This document shows, in pieces, positions 35,144-43,095 of a stretch of DNA of 64,000 bases (position 1 is its first letter; the number at the start of each line of letters is the position of its first letter). The stretch comes from Nocardia ninae NBRC 108245 (GTDB taxonomy: Bacteria > Actinomycetota > Actinomycetes > Mycobacteriales > Mycobacteriaceae). The DNA is taken from assembly GCF_007990755.1 (NCBI RefSeq), contig NZ_BJXA01000024.1, positions 50,722 through 114,721 on the forward strand. Reading direction: 5' to 3'. Below the pieces are notes generated by a model. The model made no database searches. It saw nothing but the letters and a program-made list of their open reading frames with translations, and was not told where the DNA came from. Position numbers and translations under genes: made by a program.

Positions 35144-36402
35144 AACGCGTTCTCCCACGGTGCGGCGCCGGATCCGGCGTCATATGACTCGGTGGGGCGG
35201 TTCACGGTGTCGCCGTACTGCGAGATTTGCTGAATATCCTTGGCGAGAGCCGCCTTACGAGTAGCGTCATCGATCCTCCGGGTGACCGGCGCGATGGCCT
35301 CGTCCAGCTTCTGGTTCGCCTTCTCCTTCAACTGGCCTACCGGATCTTTGATGATATCGAGAAGCTTCTTGAATGCATCGGCCAGCTCCTTTATCTTGAA
35401 TACCACGTCGATGGCGGCTTTGATGAGATAGCCGATGTCGACGACCAGCTTGGCGATGCGGGCAGCTCCGAGGCCGGGAACGGCTGCCGACAAGATGTTG
35501 GCGACCGACTTGAGAGCGCCCTTGATATCGTCGAAATCGACGTACTTGTTGAGCATTCCCCATAGCTTTTGGAGGATGAATTTGATACCGTTCCTGATCT
35601 CGTCGGAGACGGCTCCTGCGCAATCACTGACGATTCGACCGACCGGGCCTTCCCATTGCATTGCCGCGACCTGCTTGGTCGCCCAGTCGCTGAAGGCTAC
35701 CGAGGCTGCACCGTCCCAGTTGGGCTTGCTATTCGTGCTGCCGTCGATCCGCTTCACTCCCGCTTCGAGATTCTTGCCGCACGCCTCGAGTCCGTTGCCT
35801 GCTGCCTTGTAAACCTCGCCGAGCCTGCGGATCTCGGACCAATTTCCGGGAATCGGCTCCAAACATGAGACCAGTGGATCGTATTCGGTTCCCGCCGCGC
35901 GAGTGATGCTCTTGATGGACTCGTTCACATGGCCGAGTACCGGGAAAACTTCGGCGATGAGCCCGGCGAGTTCCTCTTTGTTCGCAGCCGGCGCTTCGAG
36001 TTTGAAAGACTCCGGCTTCGAGTAAGTGGCGGCACCGGTGTATTGCGCGGTCACGCCGATCTCTTCAGTGCTGTCACCCGCCGCGATAATAGATTCGGTA
36101 TGTGCGTTCAGTTCGGCGTAAGTCTTCTGATCCTGGCTGTGATACATCCAGGCGGCTTTGTTGAGCTCGATGCTTGTGCCCAGGGTGGTATTCGCGAGCA
36201 CCGCGTGACGTCGAGACATCCAGTCGGCCGCGTCATTGATAGGGGTCACCAGCGTATCGATGATCGGCCCATGCAGCCACTCCGCAGCCCTCCCCTCCTT
36301 TGCCACGAAGCTGGAGACCAGCAAAGCGTCCCCAGCGATCGAGGAGACAAGGTTACTCAGACCAGCAATTTCGCTGGGGTTCGCTGCGAATGTCTCTGCC
36401 AT
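35140..36402 (-). CDS. EspC/WXG-like type VII secretion candidate, 420 aa
   Basis: A 420-residue mostly helical protein. Residues 1-100 resemble ESX-1 secretion-associated EspC (PF10824-type): HGPIIDTLV, then LGTSIELNKAAWMYHSQD, ending in YxxxD (Tyr87-Asp91), the known type VII export signal. Residues 175-245 carry a WXG-like turn (PNWDGAASVAF, Trp229-Gly231). Residues 290-390 form a long amphipathic/hydrophobic helical array, and the last 40 residues are a polar tail. The domain order resembles WXG/LXG toxin carriers, but no known toxin domain is visible. ATG 36402 has AGGG about 11 bases upstream. No secretion machinery is in the window. Confidence 0.7.
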   Translation of the reverse strand: MAETFAANPSEIAGLSNLVSSIAGDALLVSSFVAKEGRAAEWLHGPIIDTLVTPINDAADWMSRRHAVLANTTLGTSIELNKAAWMYHSQDQKTYAELNAHTESIIAAGDSTEEIGVTAQYTGAATYSKPESFKLEAPAANKEELAGLIAEVFPVLGHVNESIKSITRAAGTEYDPLVSCLEPIPGNWSEIRRLGEVYKAAGNGLEACGKNLEAGVKRIDGSTNSKPNWDGAASVAFSDWATKQVAAMQWEGPVGRIVSDCAGAVSDEIRNGIKFILQKLWGMLNKYVDFDDIKGALKSVANILSAAVPGLGAARIAKLVVDIGYLIKAAIDVVFKIKELADAFKKLLDIIKDPVGQLKEKANQKLDEAIAPVTRRIDDATRKAALAKDIQQISQYGDTVNRPTESYDAGSGAAPWENAL

Positions 36403-36521
36403 CCGTATAATGCCCTAACTCTGTACTTTTCATTGCAGTGGAGCCGAACAACGTTGTCTCGCGGCCGGTGTTGCGTCGGCGGACGTTCCGCGTGCGGGGC
36501 ATGGTCCGTCGAGTAGCGGCA

Positions 36522-37163
36522 CTAGTTGGTGCTGAGTGATTCGCTGAAGATCTCGGCGAGATCGCGGATCTGGTCACATGGCGGCGGCACCGCTACCGGA
36601 CCAGGCGGTACGATCAATCCGACCGTGAAAATCCCGTCGGAGGCTTTGATCGACGCCCAACACCCGCCATCGACCTGAGGGGTTCGATACAACACAGCCT
36701 CACGCCCGCCGATCGTGTCGGAGTTGAATATGCTGTGGCCCGGGTTCTTTCGGATATCGTCCAGAGTCAGGTCGCTCGACGTCACAGCCGCCCCGCCAGT
36801 GGGGTACTGTTCGCCATCGACGAGTGTTTCACGCCAAAATTGACAGCCGATTTCTGTGAAAGTACCGGAACCGCTTTCGGCTGTGTATCTCTCGCGAGTC
36901 GCCGGGTCGAAGCCTGCCCTGGTCACCAGGTCGTCACCCACACGCACACAGGGATCGAACCGAACAGGGTTGGCGCCGGTCTGGACCGGTGCTGGTGGGA
37001 CGCTCACCTGCATGGAGGCAGTCGTCACAGGCGATGTCGTCGCGGGACCCGCGGTGCTGGAACCTTGATCGGTCGAGCCCTCAGTACAGGCGACCAGCAT
37101 CGTCGCACTCCACGCCAGGCAGCCAGCGGCGAAACTTCTTCGCAGAATCGACGAAACGCTCAA
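36522..37163 (-). CDS. DUF3558-type lipoprotein
   Basis: A 213-residue exported lipoprotein. The lipobox is MLVAC (Leu-Val-Ala-Cys) about 22 residues after the start. A low-complexity Thr/Ser/Pro linker follows, then a DUF3558-like domain: FDPCVRVGDDLVTRAGFDP, IGCQFW and LDDIRKNPG. DUF3558 lipoproteins are common in Nocardia and Mycobacterium. TTG 37163 is set by GGGGAGGGG seven bases upstream. It lies upstream of the EspC/WXG-like operon on the same strand with 119 bases between, and may belong to it. Confidence 0.78.
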   Translation of the reverse strand: MSVSSILRRSFAAGCLAWSATMLVACTEGSTDQGSSTAGPATTSPVTTASMQVSVPPAPVQTGANPVRFDPCVRVGDDLVTRAGFDPATRERYTAESGSGTFTEIGCQFWRETLVDGEQYPTGGAAVTSSDLTLDDIRKNPGHSIFNSDTIGGREAVLYRTPQVDGGCWASIKASDGIFTVGLIVPPGPVAVPPPCDQIRDLAEIFSESLSTN

Positions 37164-37356
37164 CGTGCCCCCTCCCCGATGGTCAAACCCCTGGCGATCA
37201 ACGACAATACGATGACCTCCGATTCCGGTCAAGCGATGCTGTCACTCCTGGACTGCTTCGACCAACGCCCTGCGGATCCGACAGCGGGGGCTGATATCTC
37301 TGCCTCGCTAACCCGAAACCGATAACGGCGGAGAGATAAATCCAGCCCGACGCGCC

Positions 37357-40300
37357 CTAACCGCGCGCCATATCCACGAACCGACTCAAATGCAGCTGGT
37401 GCGCAACGGTAATGGTGGCGGTCGGACCGTTACGGTGCTTGCCGACAATGAGGTCGGCTTCGCCACCGCGTGGGTCGTCGCGTTCGAAGGCGTCGGGGCG
37501 GTGCAGCAGGATGACCATATCCGCGTCCTGCTCGAGGCTGTTGTGCACTGAAACACCTTGGGCGACAAAGTTATGGGTGCCGGGAACTGTGCCGTCGTAG
37601 ACGTCCTGCTCGCCGAGGCTGGTGATCTCGACGACCTTGTCCCAGAAGACGTCGTTGGTGGCGAACATCTCGATTTCGGCGTCATCGAGGACCGCCGCGA
37701 CCCGGGCGAGGCGCGACCGGCTGGGGGAGCACTTCCACATGGTCGAGCCGCAGAAGCGCGAGCCCATTGCCGCCGAGAACTCGCGGTGCGTCATGTGGTT
37801 GGTGGCCAGCAGGCTCCGAACCTTGGTCCACACTTCCCGGGGCACGGTGTCGACGTTGGTGTTGCGCACCATCGGTTCCAGCTCGACCAGTGCCGCCTCC
37901 GCCGCCTTCCCGCGAGCGCCGTGTACTCCGACATCGCGCAGGAAAATCGTCTGGTCGTCCGAACCGTCGATCAGGAGGTGCCAGCACGGGCGGTAGTTGC
38001 CCTTGCGGACCTGCTTGATACGTCCGTGCACACCGAGGCGAAGCAGCAGCTGCGCTACATCGTCGATGAGGCGGCGGCTGGTCGATGCGTAGTAGACGCG
38101 AGCTTGATGGCCTTTGGCGTCCCAGCGCACCGAGCCGTCCGTTGCCCAGAGGTGACGGAGGAACAGCGCGACCTGATCGTTGGGGAGCGCGAAAATGGGC
38201 TGCGGAACGAACTTTTCATAGCTGCGCAACCCGAAAAGGCCGAGTTCGTCGAGCCATGCCGCGATGGGATTGCGTTTGCCATGGGTGAGACGTTCGGGGG
38301 CGCGCAAACGCAGAGTTGTTACGCGGGCGGCGGCGTAGTCGTCACGCGCGGCGGTGACACCGAAATGAGTTGCCGCTTCGGTGACAGCCGCGAGATTTTC
38401 CTCGTCGACGCTGGCGTAGCGGATCGGCTGGCGTTTGACGCAGGATCCATCACCGATCATGTGCGCCAACAGGATTACCTCGGCATCCGCCATCCGGGTC
38501 GTCTGCACCGGCTCGGGGACGACGCGTGGCGTAGCCAGACGATCATCGATGGCCAACTTCTCCAGTGGAATCCAGCCGTCGACGGTCAGGAAGGGATGGT
38601 TGCCGGTGGCTTCGACCTCACGCCCGGAGGCGAGACGCAGTCGGAACACCTCCTTGCGCCCGCTGGGAAATACCTTGACCATCGGGCGCGCGACCATCCG
38701 CATGCGCTCGTCCAACGACCACACCAACGGTTGCTCCCCGCTGGTGAGAAGCTCGCCCAGCGTGGTTTCCCCACCGGTGTCGGCACGGAGGATGCGGGTA
38801 GACGCGGGCAGGCAGCCCGACTCGCGAAGGTCGGACACCATGGGGCGCTTGTCGGTTCGCTGTTCAGGACCGCGGTTCAGCTGGCTGATCGCGACCACCG
38901 GAACCTCGAGTTCCTTGGCGAGCAGTTTCAGATTTCGCGAGAAATCCGAGACTTCCTGCTGCCGGGATTCGACCTTTTTACCGGAGGTCATCAGCTGGAG
39001 GTAGTCCACCACAACGAGTTTCAGATCGTGGCGTTGTTTCAGGCGCCGCGCCTTCGCCCGAATTTCCATCATGGTGAGGTTCGGTGAATCGTCGACGAAC
39101 AGCGGAGCTTCACTGATCTCACTCATCCGGCGGGCCAGTTTGGTCCAGTCGTCGTCGCTCATACGGCCCGAGCGCATGTCGCCGAGCTTGATTTTCGCTT
39201 CCGCCGACAGCAGACGCATCACGATTTCCGTGCGGCTCATCTCCAGCGAGAAGATGACGCTCGGCAGGCCGTGCTTGATCGAGCAGCTGCGCATGAAGTC
39301 CATGCCGAGGGTGGAGTTGTGCGTCGGCACCATCGTCTGCCCGGCGAGATAAAGGTGGTCGCCGTTGTCGACCTCCACGCAGCGCACAGGAACCGTGTCG
39401 ATCTTGCGGACGTCCACGATCTGCCGGGATCCGGAGCGCGCGGTGCCGGGCACTGCGTGGTTCAGACTGTCATCCGCCGAACGAAGAGTGTGGACGATGT
39501 CGCCGGTTGTCCGTACCGCGGGCCGGAACCCATGGGAGCGGGCGACGGTAAGCCACTGATGCTCCTCGTCCGCGACAAGCACGGTCCCGTCGGAGAACTC
39601 GACCTCGTAGCACGGGCGGTCGGTGAGGATGTCGGTGGCGGCTACGACGCGGGTGGGGTGTCCGTTGGCGTCGAGGAGTTCGTCGCCGACGCGGACTTCA
39701 CCCATGGTGGTCCAGCCGGTGGGGGTCGGGAGGGGGGTGTCGAGGGCTAGGGCCTTACCGACACCGGGTCGAGCCGCGACGATGACCATCTGTCCGGGGT
39801 GCAGACCGTTGGTCAGTTCGTCGAGTTCGGTGAAACCGGTGGGGACGCCGAGGGAGATGCCGCCGCGGCTGGCGATGGAGTCGATCTCGTCCATCGTGGG
39901 CTGCAGGAGCTCCTCGAGGGGGAGGAAGTCTTCGGTGGTGCGGCGTTCGGTGACCTCGTAGACCTCGGCCTGGGCGCGGTCGACGACCTCGGCGATGTCC
40001 TGGCCGTCGGCGCCGGCGTAGCCGTATTGGACGATGCGGGTGCCGGCCTCGACGAGGCGGCGCAGGATGGCTTTTTCGGCGACGATCTCGGCGTAGAAGC
40101 TGGCGTTGGCCGCGGTGGGGACGGTCTGGGTGAGCGTGACGAGGTAGGGGGGCCCGCCGATGCGCTTGAGTTCGCCGCGGCGGTCCAGGCCTGCCGAGAC
40201 GGTCACCGGGTCGGCGGGTTCGCCGCGACCGTAGAGGTCGAGGATGGTGTCGTAGATGAGCTGGTGGGCAGGGCGGTAGAAGTCGCCGGGCCGCATGACC

Positions 40301-40452
40301 TCGATGACGTCGGCGATCGCGTCCTTGCTCAGCAGCATGCCGCCGAGCACGGACTGCTCGGCCGCCATGTCGTGCGGTGGCTGGCGCCCGAAGTCCTCAC
40401 CGGGGGGCTCGGGCGGGAAGTTCGCGTGCCCGCGGTCATCGACGACTGCCAT
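37357..40452 (-). CDS. dnaB: Replicative DNA helicase DnaB with two inteins
   Basis: The 1031-residue precursor encodes the hexameric replicative helicase. Exteins total about 460 residues, the normal DnaB length: N-terminal domain 30-170, RecA-type ATPase from 200 on. Walker A (ARPGVGK-S) is interrupted after Lys233 by intein 1 (234-379). Walker B is LKLVVVDYLQL (478-488). Intein 2 (547-971) sits at SDLRESG/SLEQDAD. Both inteins end His-Asn and are followed by Ser, so splicing should restore the helicase. The reading frame is intact. Order with rplI, rpsR, ssb and rpsF matches the near-origin block of Mycobacteriales. ATG 40452 was chosen because MAVVDDRGH precedes the domain. Confidence 0.95.
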   Translation of the reverse strand: MAVVDDRGHANFPPEPPGEDFGRQPPHDMAAEQSVLGGMLLSKDAIADVIEVMRPGDFYRPAHQLIYDTILDLYGRGEPADPVTVSAGLDRRGELKRIGGPPYLVTLTQTVPTAANASFYAEIVAEKAILRRLVEAGTRIVQYGYAGADGQDIAEVVDRAQAEVYEVTERRTTEDFLPLEELLQPTMDEIDSIASRGGISLGVPTGFTELDELTNGLHPGQMVIVAARPGVGKALALDTPLPTPTGWTTMGEVRVGDELLDANGHPTRVVAATDILTDRPCYEVEFSDGTVLVADEEHQWLTVARSHGFRPAVRTTGDIVHTLRSADDSLNHAVPGTARSGSRQIVDVRKIDTVPVRCVEVDNGDHLYLAGQTMVPTHNSTLGMDFMRSCSIKHGLPSVIFSLEMSRTEIVMRLLSAEAKIKLGDMRSGRMSDDDWTKLARRMSEISEAPLFVDDSPNLTMMEIRAKARRLKQRHDLKLVVVDYLQLMTSGKKVESRQQEVSDFSRNLKLLAKELEVPVVAISQLNRGPEQRTDKRPMVSDLRESGCLPASTRILRADTGGETTLGELLTSGEQPLVWSLDERMRMVARPMVKVFPSGRKEVFRLRLASGREVEATGNHPFLTVDGWIPLEKLAIDDRLATPRVVPEPVQTTRMADAEVILLAHMIGDGSCVKRQPIRYASVDEENLAAVTEAATHFGVTAARDDYAAARVTTLRLRAPERLTHGKRNPIAAWLDELGLFGLRSYEKFVPQPIFALPNDQVALFLRHLWATDGSVRWDAKGHQARVYYASTSRRLIDDVAQLLLRLGVHGRIKQVRKGNYRPCWHLLIDGSDDQTIFLRDVGVHGARGKAAEAALVELEPMVRNTNVDTVPREVWTKVRSLLATNHMTHREFSAAMGSRFCGSTMWKCSPSRSRLARVAAVLDDAEIEMFATNDVFWDKVVEITSLGEQDVYDGTVPGTHNFVAQGVSVHNSLEQDADMVILLHRPDAFERDDPRGGEADLIVGKHRNGPTATITVAHQLHLSRFVDMARG
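37540..38814 (-). other. DnaB intein 2, 425 aa, with LAGLIDADG-type endonuclease
   Basis: Cys547 to Asn971 of the precursor. Splicing block A is CLPASTRILRAD, block B is GNHPFLTVDGW, block F/G ends HNFVAQGVSVHN, followed by Ser972. Two LAGLIDADG motifs, LLAHMIGDGSC and LRHLWATDGSV, keep the acidic residues, so the homing endonuclease may be active. It lies at the conserved extein site SDLRESG/S. Confidence 0.92.
39316..39753 (-). other. DnaB intein 1, 146-aa mini-intein inside Walker A
   Basis: Ala234 to Asn379 of the precursor. It starts with Ala in place of the usual Cys/Ser (ALALDTPLPTPTGWTTM), has a block-B-like ADEEHQWLTV, and ends TMVPTHN before Ser380. At 146 residues it is the size of a splicing domain alone and lacks LAGLIDADG motifs. 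It separates Lys233 from Ser380 of the P-loop, so the helicase cannot bind ATP until splicing occurs. A non-nucleophilic first residue implies the Ala1-type splicing pathway. Confidence 0.85.
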
Positions 40453-40685
40453 GAGACTCGACCGTCCTCTCTCTACCCACCGGGGCCCACGCTATTGATG
40501 ATCGTTCTACTCTCGGTGCTCCGACACGCTGCCGCAGCGCAGCGGCTGAGGACCGAGACCACCTGCGGGTTCCAGCTACCGTTGCGGTATCCACGATTTC
40601 CGGACGTGCGGGCCGTTCGTGCACGACGTAGCGACGAACTTAGGCGACCCGAAGGGTGGTCGCCAAACGCCACTGTGCACACACC

Positions 40686-40927
40686 TGTGGATAACTTGGG
40701 GACTGTTCACCTAACTGTGTGCACCCCCTGTGTACTACTTGGGGAAAACCCAGGTCACCCCGCGAAAACCCGCAGATAGATATCGATTTACCGATCTATC
40801 CACGTGTGGATGAATAAAGTCGCGGCGTGTCGGCCAAGTTGAACAGCCGGGCGTGTTGGGTTAACAGCACGGGTGACGGCTATGAGCTGAATCACATTGC
40901 CACCGGTCGGTTTCCTGAGTATCCACA
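40686..40927. promoter_or_regulatory. Cluster of DnaA-box-like sites upstream of dnaB
   Basis: Compared with the box TTATCCACA: TGTGGATAA at 40686-40694 is a perfect reverse match. CTATCCACG (40796-40804, two mismatches) abuts TGTGGATGA (40805-40813, one mismatch) as an inverted pair. GTATCCACA at 40919-40927 has one mismatch. Four sites in 242 bases within the gene-free spacer suggest DnaA binding, either to control dnaB or to titrate DnaA. oriC itself is expected beside dnaA, which is not here. Confidence 0.5.
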
Positions 40928-41043
40928 GGCCTGCGCGTGGGAACCCTGTGACCAGCGTCGATCTGCCGAAAATGTTCCGTATGGCAGTGCCCGGTAATGA
41001 GCAAACAGCTAGTTATTCAGAAGAGTGGCCAGCGTCGCACAAC

Positions 41044-41082
41044 CGAAGACCACCCCCGTGCCGAACACGGGAGTGGTCTTCG
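41044..41082 (-). terminator. Terminator of the rpsF-ssb-rpsR-rplI operon
   Basis: Arms 41044-41060 and 41066-41082 pair over 17 positions with one mismatch (CGAAGACCAC-CCCGTG) around a CCGAA loop. The hairpin begins 14 bases beyond the rplI stop on the minus strand. Confidence 0.8.
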
Positions 41083-41095
41083 ATGTGGTGCTATA

Positions 41096-41548
41096 TCAGC
41101 TGGCAGCGACCGTCAGGTCGAACTTGGCCACCACGTCCGGGTGCAGGTGCACCACGACGCCGTGCTTGCCGGTCGACTTGATGTGCGACTTCGGCAGCTC
41201 GATGCTGCGCTTGTCGACCACGGGCCCACCGGCCGCCTTGATGGCCGAGGCGACATCCGCCTGGGTCACCGAGCCGAACAGCTTGCCCGTGCCCGCCGTC
41301 TTCACCGACAGCGAGACCGACTCGAGGTTCTCGATGGCCTGCTTCAGTTCGTTGGCGTGATCCAGGTCGCGCACCTTACGGGCGTCCTGCGCCCGGCGGA
41401 TGCCCGCGACCTGCTTCTCGGCGCCACGGCTGGCCACGATCGCCAGTCCGCGCGGCAGCAGGAAATTGCGGCCGTAGCCGTCCTTGACCTCGACGGTGTC
41501 GCCGGGCGCACCGAGGTTGTCCACGTCAGCAGTCAGAATCAACTTCAT
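41096..41548 (-). CDS. rplI: 50S ribosomal protein L9
   Basis: A 150-residue L9: the N-terminal domain [36 protein letters not shown], the long connecting helix (residues 41-75) and the C-terminal rRNA-binding domain ending [17 protein letters not shown]. The length is normal. ATG 41548 follows GGGAGG. It is the last gene of the rpsF-ssb-rpsR-rplI operon, 17 bases after rpsR. Confidence 0.97.
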   Translation of the reverse strand: MKLILTADVDNLGAPGDTVEVKDGYGRNFLLPRGLAIVASRGAEKQVAGIRRAQDARKVRDLDHANELKQAIENLESVSLSVKTAGTGKLFGSVTQADVASAIKAAGGPVVDKRSIELPKSHIKSTGKHGVVVHLHPDVVAKFDLTVAAS

Positions 41549-41565
41549 TTGCGTGCCTCCCTTAC

Positions 41566-41817
41566 TCAGCGAGCCGTCGACACGTAAGGAAGCAGCGCCA
41601 CCTCACGCGAGTTCTTGACGGCAACCGCGATGTCACGCTGGTGCTGCACGCAGTTGCCGGTGACGCGGCGGGCGCGGATCTTGCCGCGATCGCTGACGTA
41701 CTTACGCAGCAGCGCCGTGTCCTTGTAGTCGATGTTGACGATTCCGGACTTGGCTTCTTTGCAGAATGCGCAGGCCTTCTTCTTGAGCACCTTTTCGCGC
41801 GCTGGCGCTTTAGGCAT
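41566..41817 (-). CDS. rpsR: 30S ribosomal protein S18, zinc-ligand (C+) form
   Basis: An 83-residue S18 with [22 protein letters not shown] and [17 protein letters not shown]. Cys16, Cys19, Cys56 and His59 form the C-x2-C/C-x2-H zinc site. Mycobacteria often hold a second, zinc-free S18 elsewhere for zinc starvation; its presence would explain why this copy keeps the ligands. ATG 41817 follows GGAG. Confidence 0.96.
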   Translation of the reverse strand: MPKAPAREKVLKKKACAFCKEAKSGIVNIDYKDTALLRKYVSDRGKIRARRVTGNCVQHQRDIAVAVKNSREVALLPYVSTAR

Positions 41818-41876
41818 GGTCTTTTACTCCGTAATCAGTGATGGTCCACGCGAGGTAGACCTATGAGTTGCCGTTA

Positions 41877-42419
41877 TCAGAACGGCGGTTCGTCATCTAC
41901 GCGGCCGCCGCCCCCGAAGGAGCCTGCCGCGGGCGCACTGCCCCAAGGATCGTCCTCGGCACCGCCGGAACGTCCACCGCCACCACCGGCCGGGGCGGAG
42001 TTACCGCCGCCACCGGAGCCACCGGATCCGAAGCCACCGCCGCCACCGCCGCCGCGACTGGTCTTGTTGACCTTCGCGGTGGCGTACTTCAGCGAGGGGC
42101 CGACTTCGTCGACCTCGAGCTCGACGACGGTGCGCTTCTCACCCTGAGCAGTTTCGTAGGAGCGCTGCTTCAGTCGCCCGCTCACGATGACTCGGGAACC
42201 CCGGGTCAGGCTTTCGGCGACATTTTCCGCAGCCTCGCGCCAGATATTGCAACGCAGGAAAAGCGCTTCGCCGTCTTTCCATTCGTTCGAATTACGGTCG
42301 AACATCCGGGGAGTCGACGCGACGGTGAAATTGGCCACCGCCGCTCCCGCGGGCGTGAATCGAAGCTCCGGGTCGGCCGTCAAGTTTCCGATGACGGTGA
42401 TGACTGTGTCGCCTGCCAT
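41877..42419 (-). CDS. ssb: Single-stranded DNA-binding protein
   Basis: A 180-residue SSB. The OB-fold spans residues 1-110 ([52 protein letters not shown]). A Gly-rich linker follows at 115-165. The C-terminal tail is DDEPPF, the conserved acidic peptide that recruits replication and repair partners. ATG 42419 follows AGGAGG. It lies between rpsF and rpsR. Confidence 0.97.
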   Translation of the reverse strand: MAGDTVITVIGNLTADPELRFTPAGAAVANFTVASTPRMFDRNSNEWKDGEALFLRCNIWREAAENVAESLTRGSRVIVSGRLKQRSYETAQGEKRTVVELEVDEVGPSLKYATAKVNKTSRGGGGGGGFGSGGSGGGGNSAPAGGGGGRSGGAEDDPWGSAPAAGSFGGGGRVDDEPPF

Positions 42420-42507
42420 GTGGTTCCTCCTGCTCGGTGTGCAGTCCGCGTCTCGCTGTTGCGTCGTAGCCTAGAGACAGGCACCGACGCAATCGAGGGT
42501 TGCGGGA

Positions 42508-42795
42508 CTACTTGTCGTGGCGCAGAACCTTGGTGCGCAGCACCGACTCGTTCAGGCCGAGCTGGCGATCGAGTTCGCTCACGGTCGCGGGCTCCGCGGT
42601 CAGATCGACCACCGCGTAGATGCCCTCGGCCTGCTTGGCGATCTCGTAGGCAAGCCTGCGGCGGCCCCAGATATCGACCTTGTCGACCTTGCCGCCCTCG
42701 GTACGAACCACGTTGAGCATCGTCTCGAGAGACGGACCAACGGTGCGCTCGTCCAGACTGGGATCGAGAATAACCATCACTTCGTAATGACGCAC
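42508..42795 (-). CDS. rpsF: 30S ribosomal protein S6
   Basis: A 95-residue S6: [45 protein letters not shown] and a C-terminal [15 protein letters not shown]. The start is GTG 42795, and it is preceded by a near-perfect anti-16S match, AGGAGGTGAT. It is the first gene of the operon; its promoter must lie in the divergent spacer that contains copy B of the 150-bp element. Confidence 0.96.
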   Translation of the reverse strand: MRHYEVMVILDPSLDERTVGPSLETMLNVVRTEGGKVDKVDIWGRRRLAYEIAKQAEGIYAVVDLTAEPATVSELDRQLGLNESVLRTKVLRHDK

Positions 42796-42910
42796 GGACC
42801 AATCACCTCCTGTGGACTAGGAAACGGCCACGGGCTCTCCGTGGCAGGAGGGTCGTTGCGTCAGCAACCCGACAAGGCTACATGAACGCCCTTTGACCTC
42901 CGAAACTCCC

Positions 42911-43060
42911 CCGCCTCTCCGCGACTTCTGCCGGTCGTGGGTGCGTCCGGGCTGCCGTCGCGGGCCGTCGGTCACGAGCGGGTCGGGTCCTGGGCGTGCC
43001 CGACGAGTTACCCATCTGCGTACGAAATCAGCTGTCGCGTCCGTATCTGCGGGGGATACA
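42911..43060. repeat. Copy B of the diverged ~150-bp intergenic element (copy A at 5564-5712)
   Basis: The 150 bases align end to end with copy A in the same orientation. It occupies the divergent spacer between rpsF and the GT87 gene and ends 36 bases before the GT87 start. No reading frame is shared by the two copies, which argues for a regulatory or small mobile sequence. Confidence 0.7.
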
Positions 43061-43095
43061 GACGAGGCCGGGTCGTGCCACTTAGGGTGGTGCTC

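Larger units (their letters stand above)
40453..41095. other. 643-bp gene-free region between dnaB and rplI
   Basis: No supportable coding sequence occurs here. The region is AT-richer than its surroundings between about 40680 and 41000 (AGATAGATATCGATTTACCGATC, for example). It carries DnaA-box-like 9-mers, the dnaB promoter and, at its right end, the rplI terminator. Mycobacterial genomes often have an extra gene here; none was found. Confidence 0.7.

Noticed and set aside
35140-36402. C-terminal nuclease or ADP-ribosyltransferase toxin domain on the EspC-like protein
   Set aside because: The last 120 residues show no catalytic motif I recognise; they are helical and polar. Toxin status is left open.
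37357-40452. DnaB as a disrupted pseudogene or fused genes
   Set aside because: The reading frame is open throughout, both insertions have intein terminal motifs (first-residue block, His-Asn then Ser), and removal restores a normal-length DnaB.
41044-41082. Riboswitch or attenuator upstream of dnaB
   Set aside because: The hairpin follows the rplI stop on the same strand directly and is a simple stem-loop, which suits a terminator.
40453-41095. Chromosomal replication origin
   Set aside because: DnaA-like boxes are present, but oriC in this order lies between dnaA and dnaN, and neither gene is in the window. A regulatory or titration role fits better.
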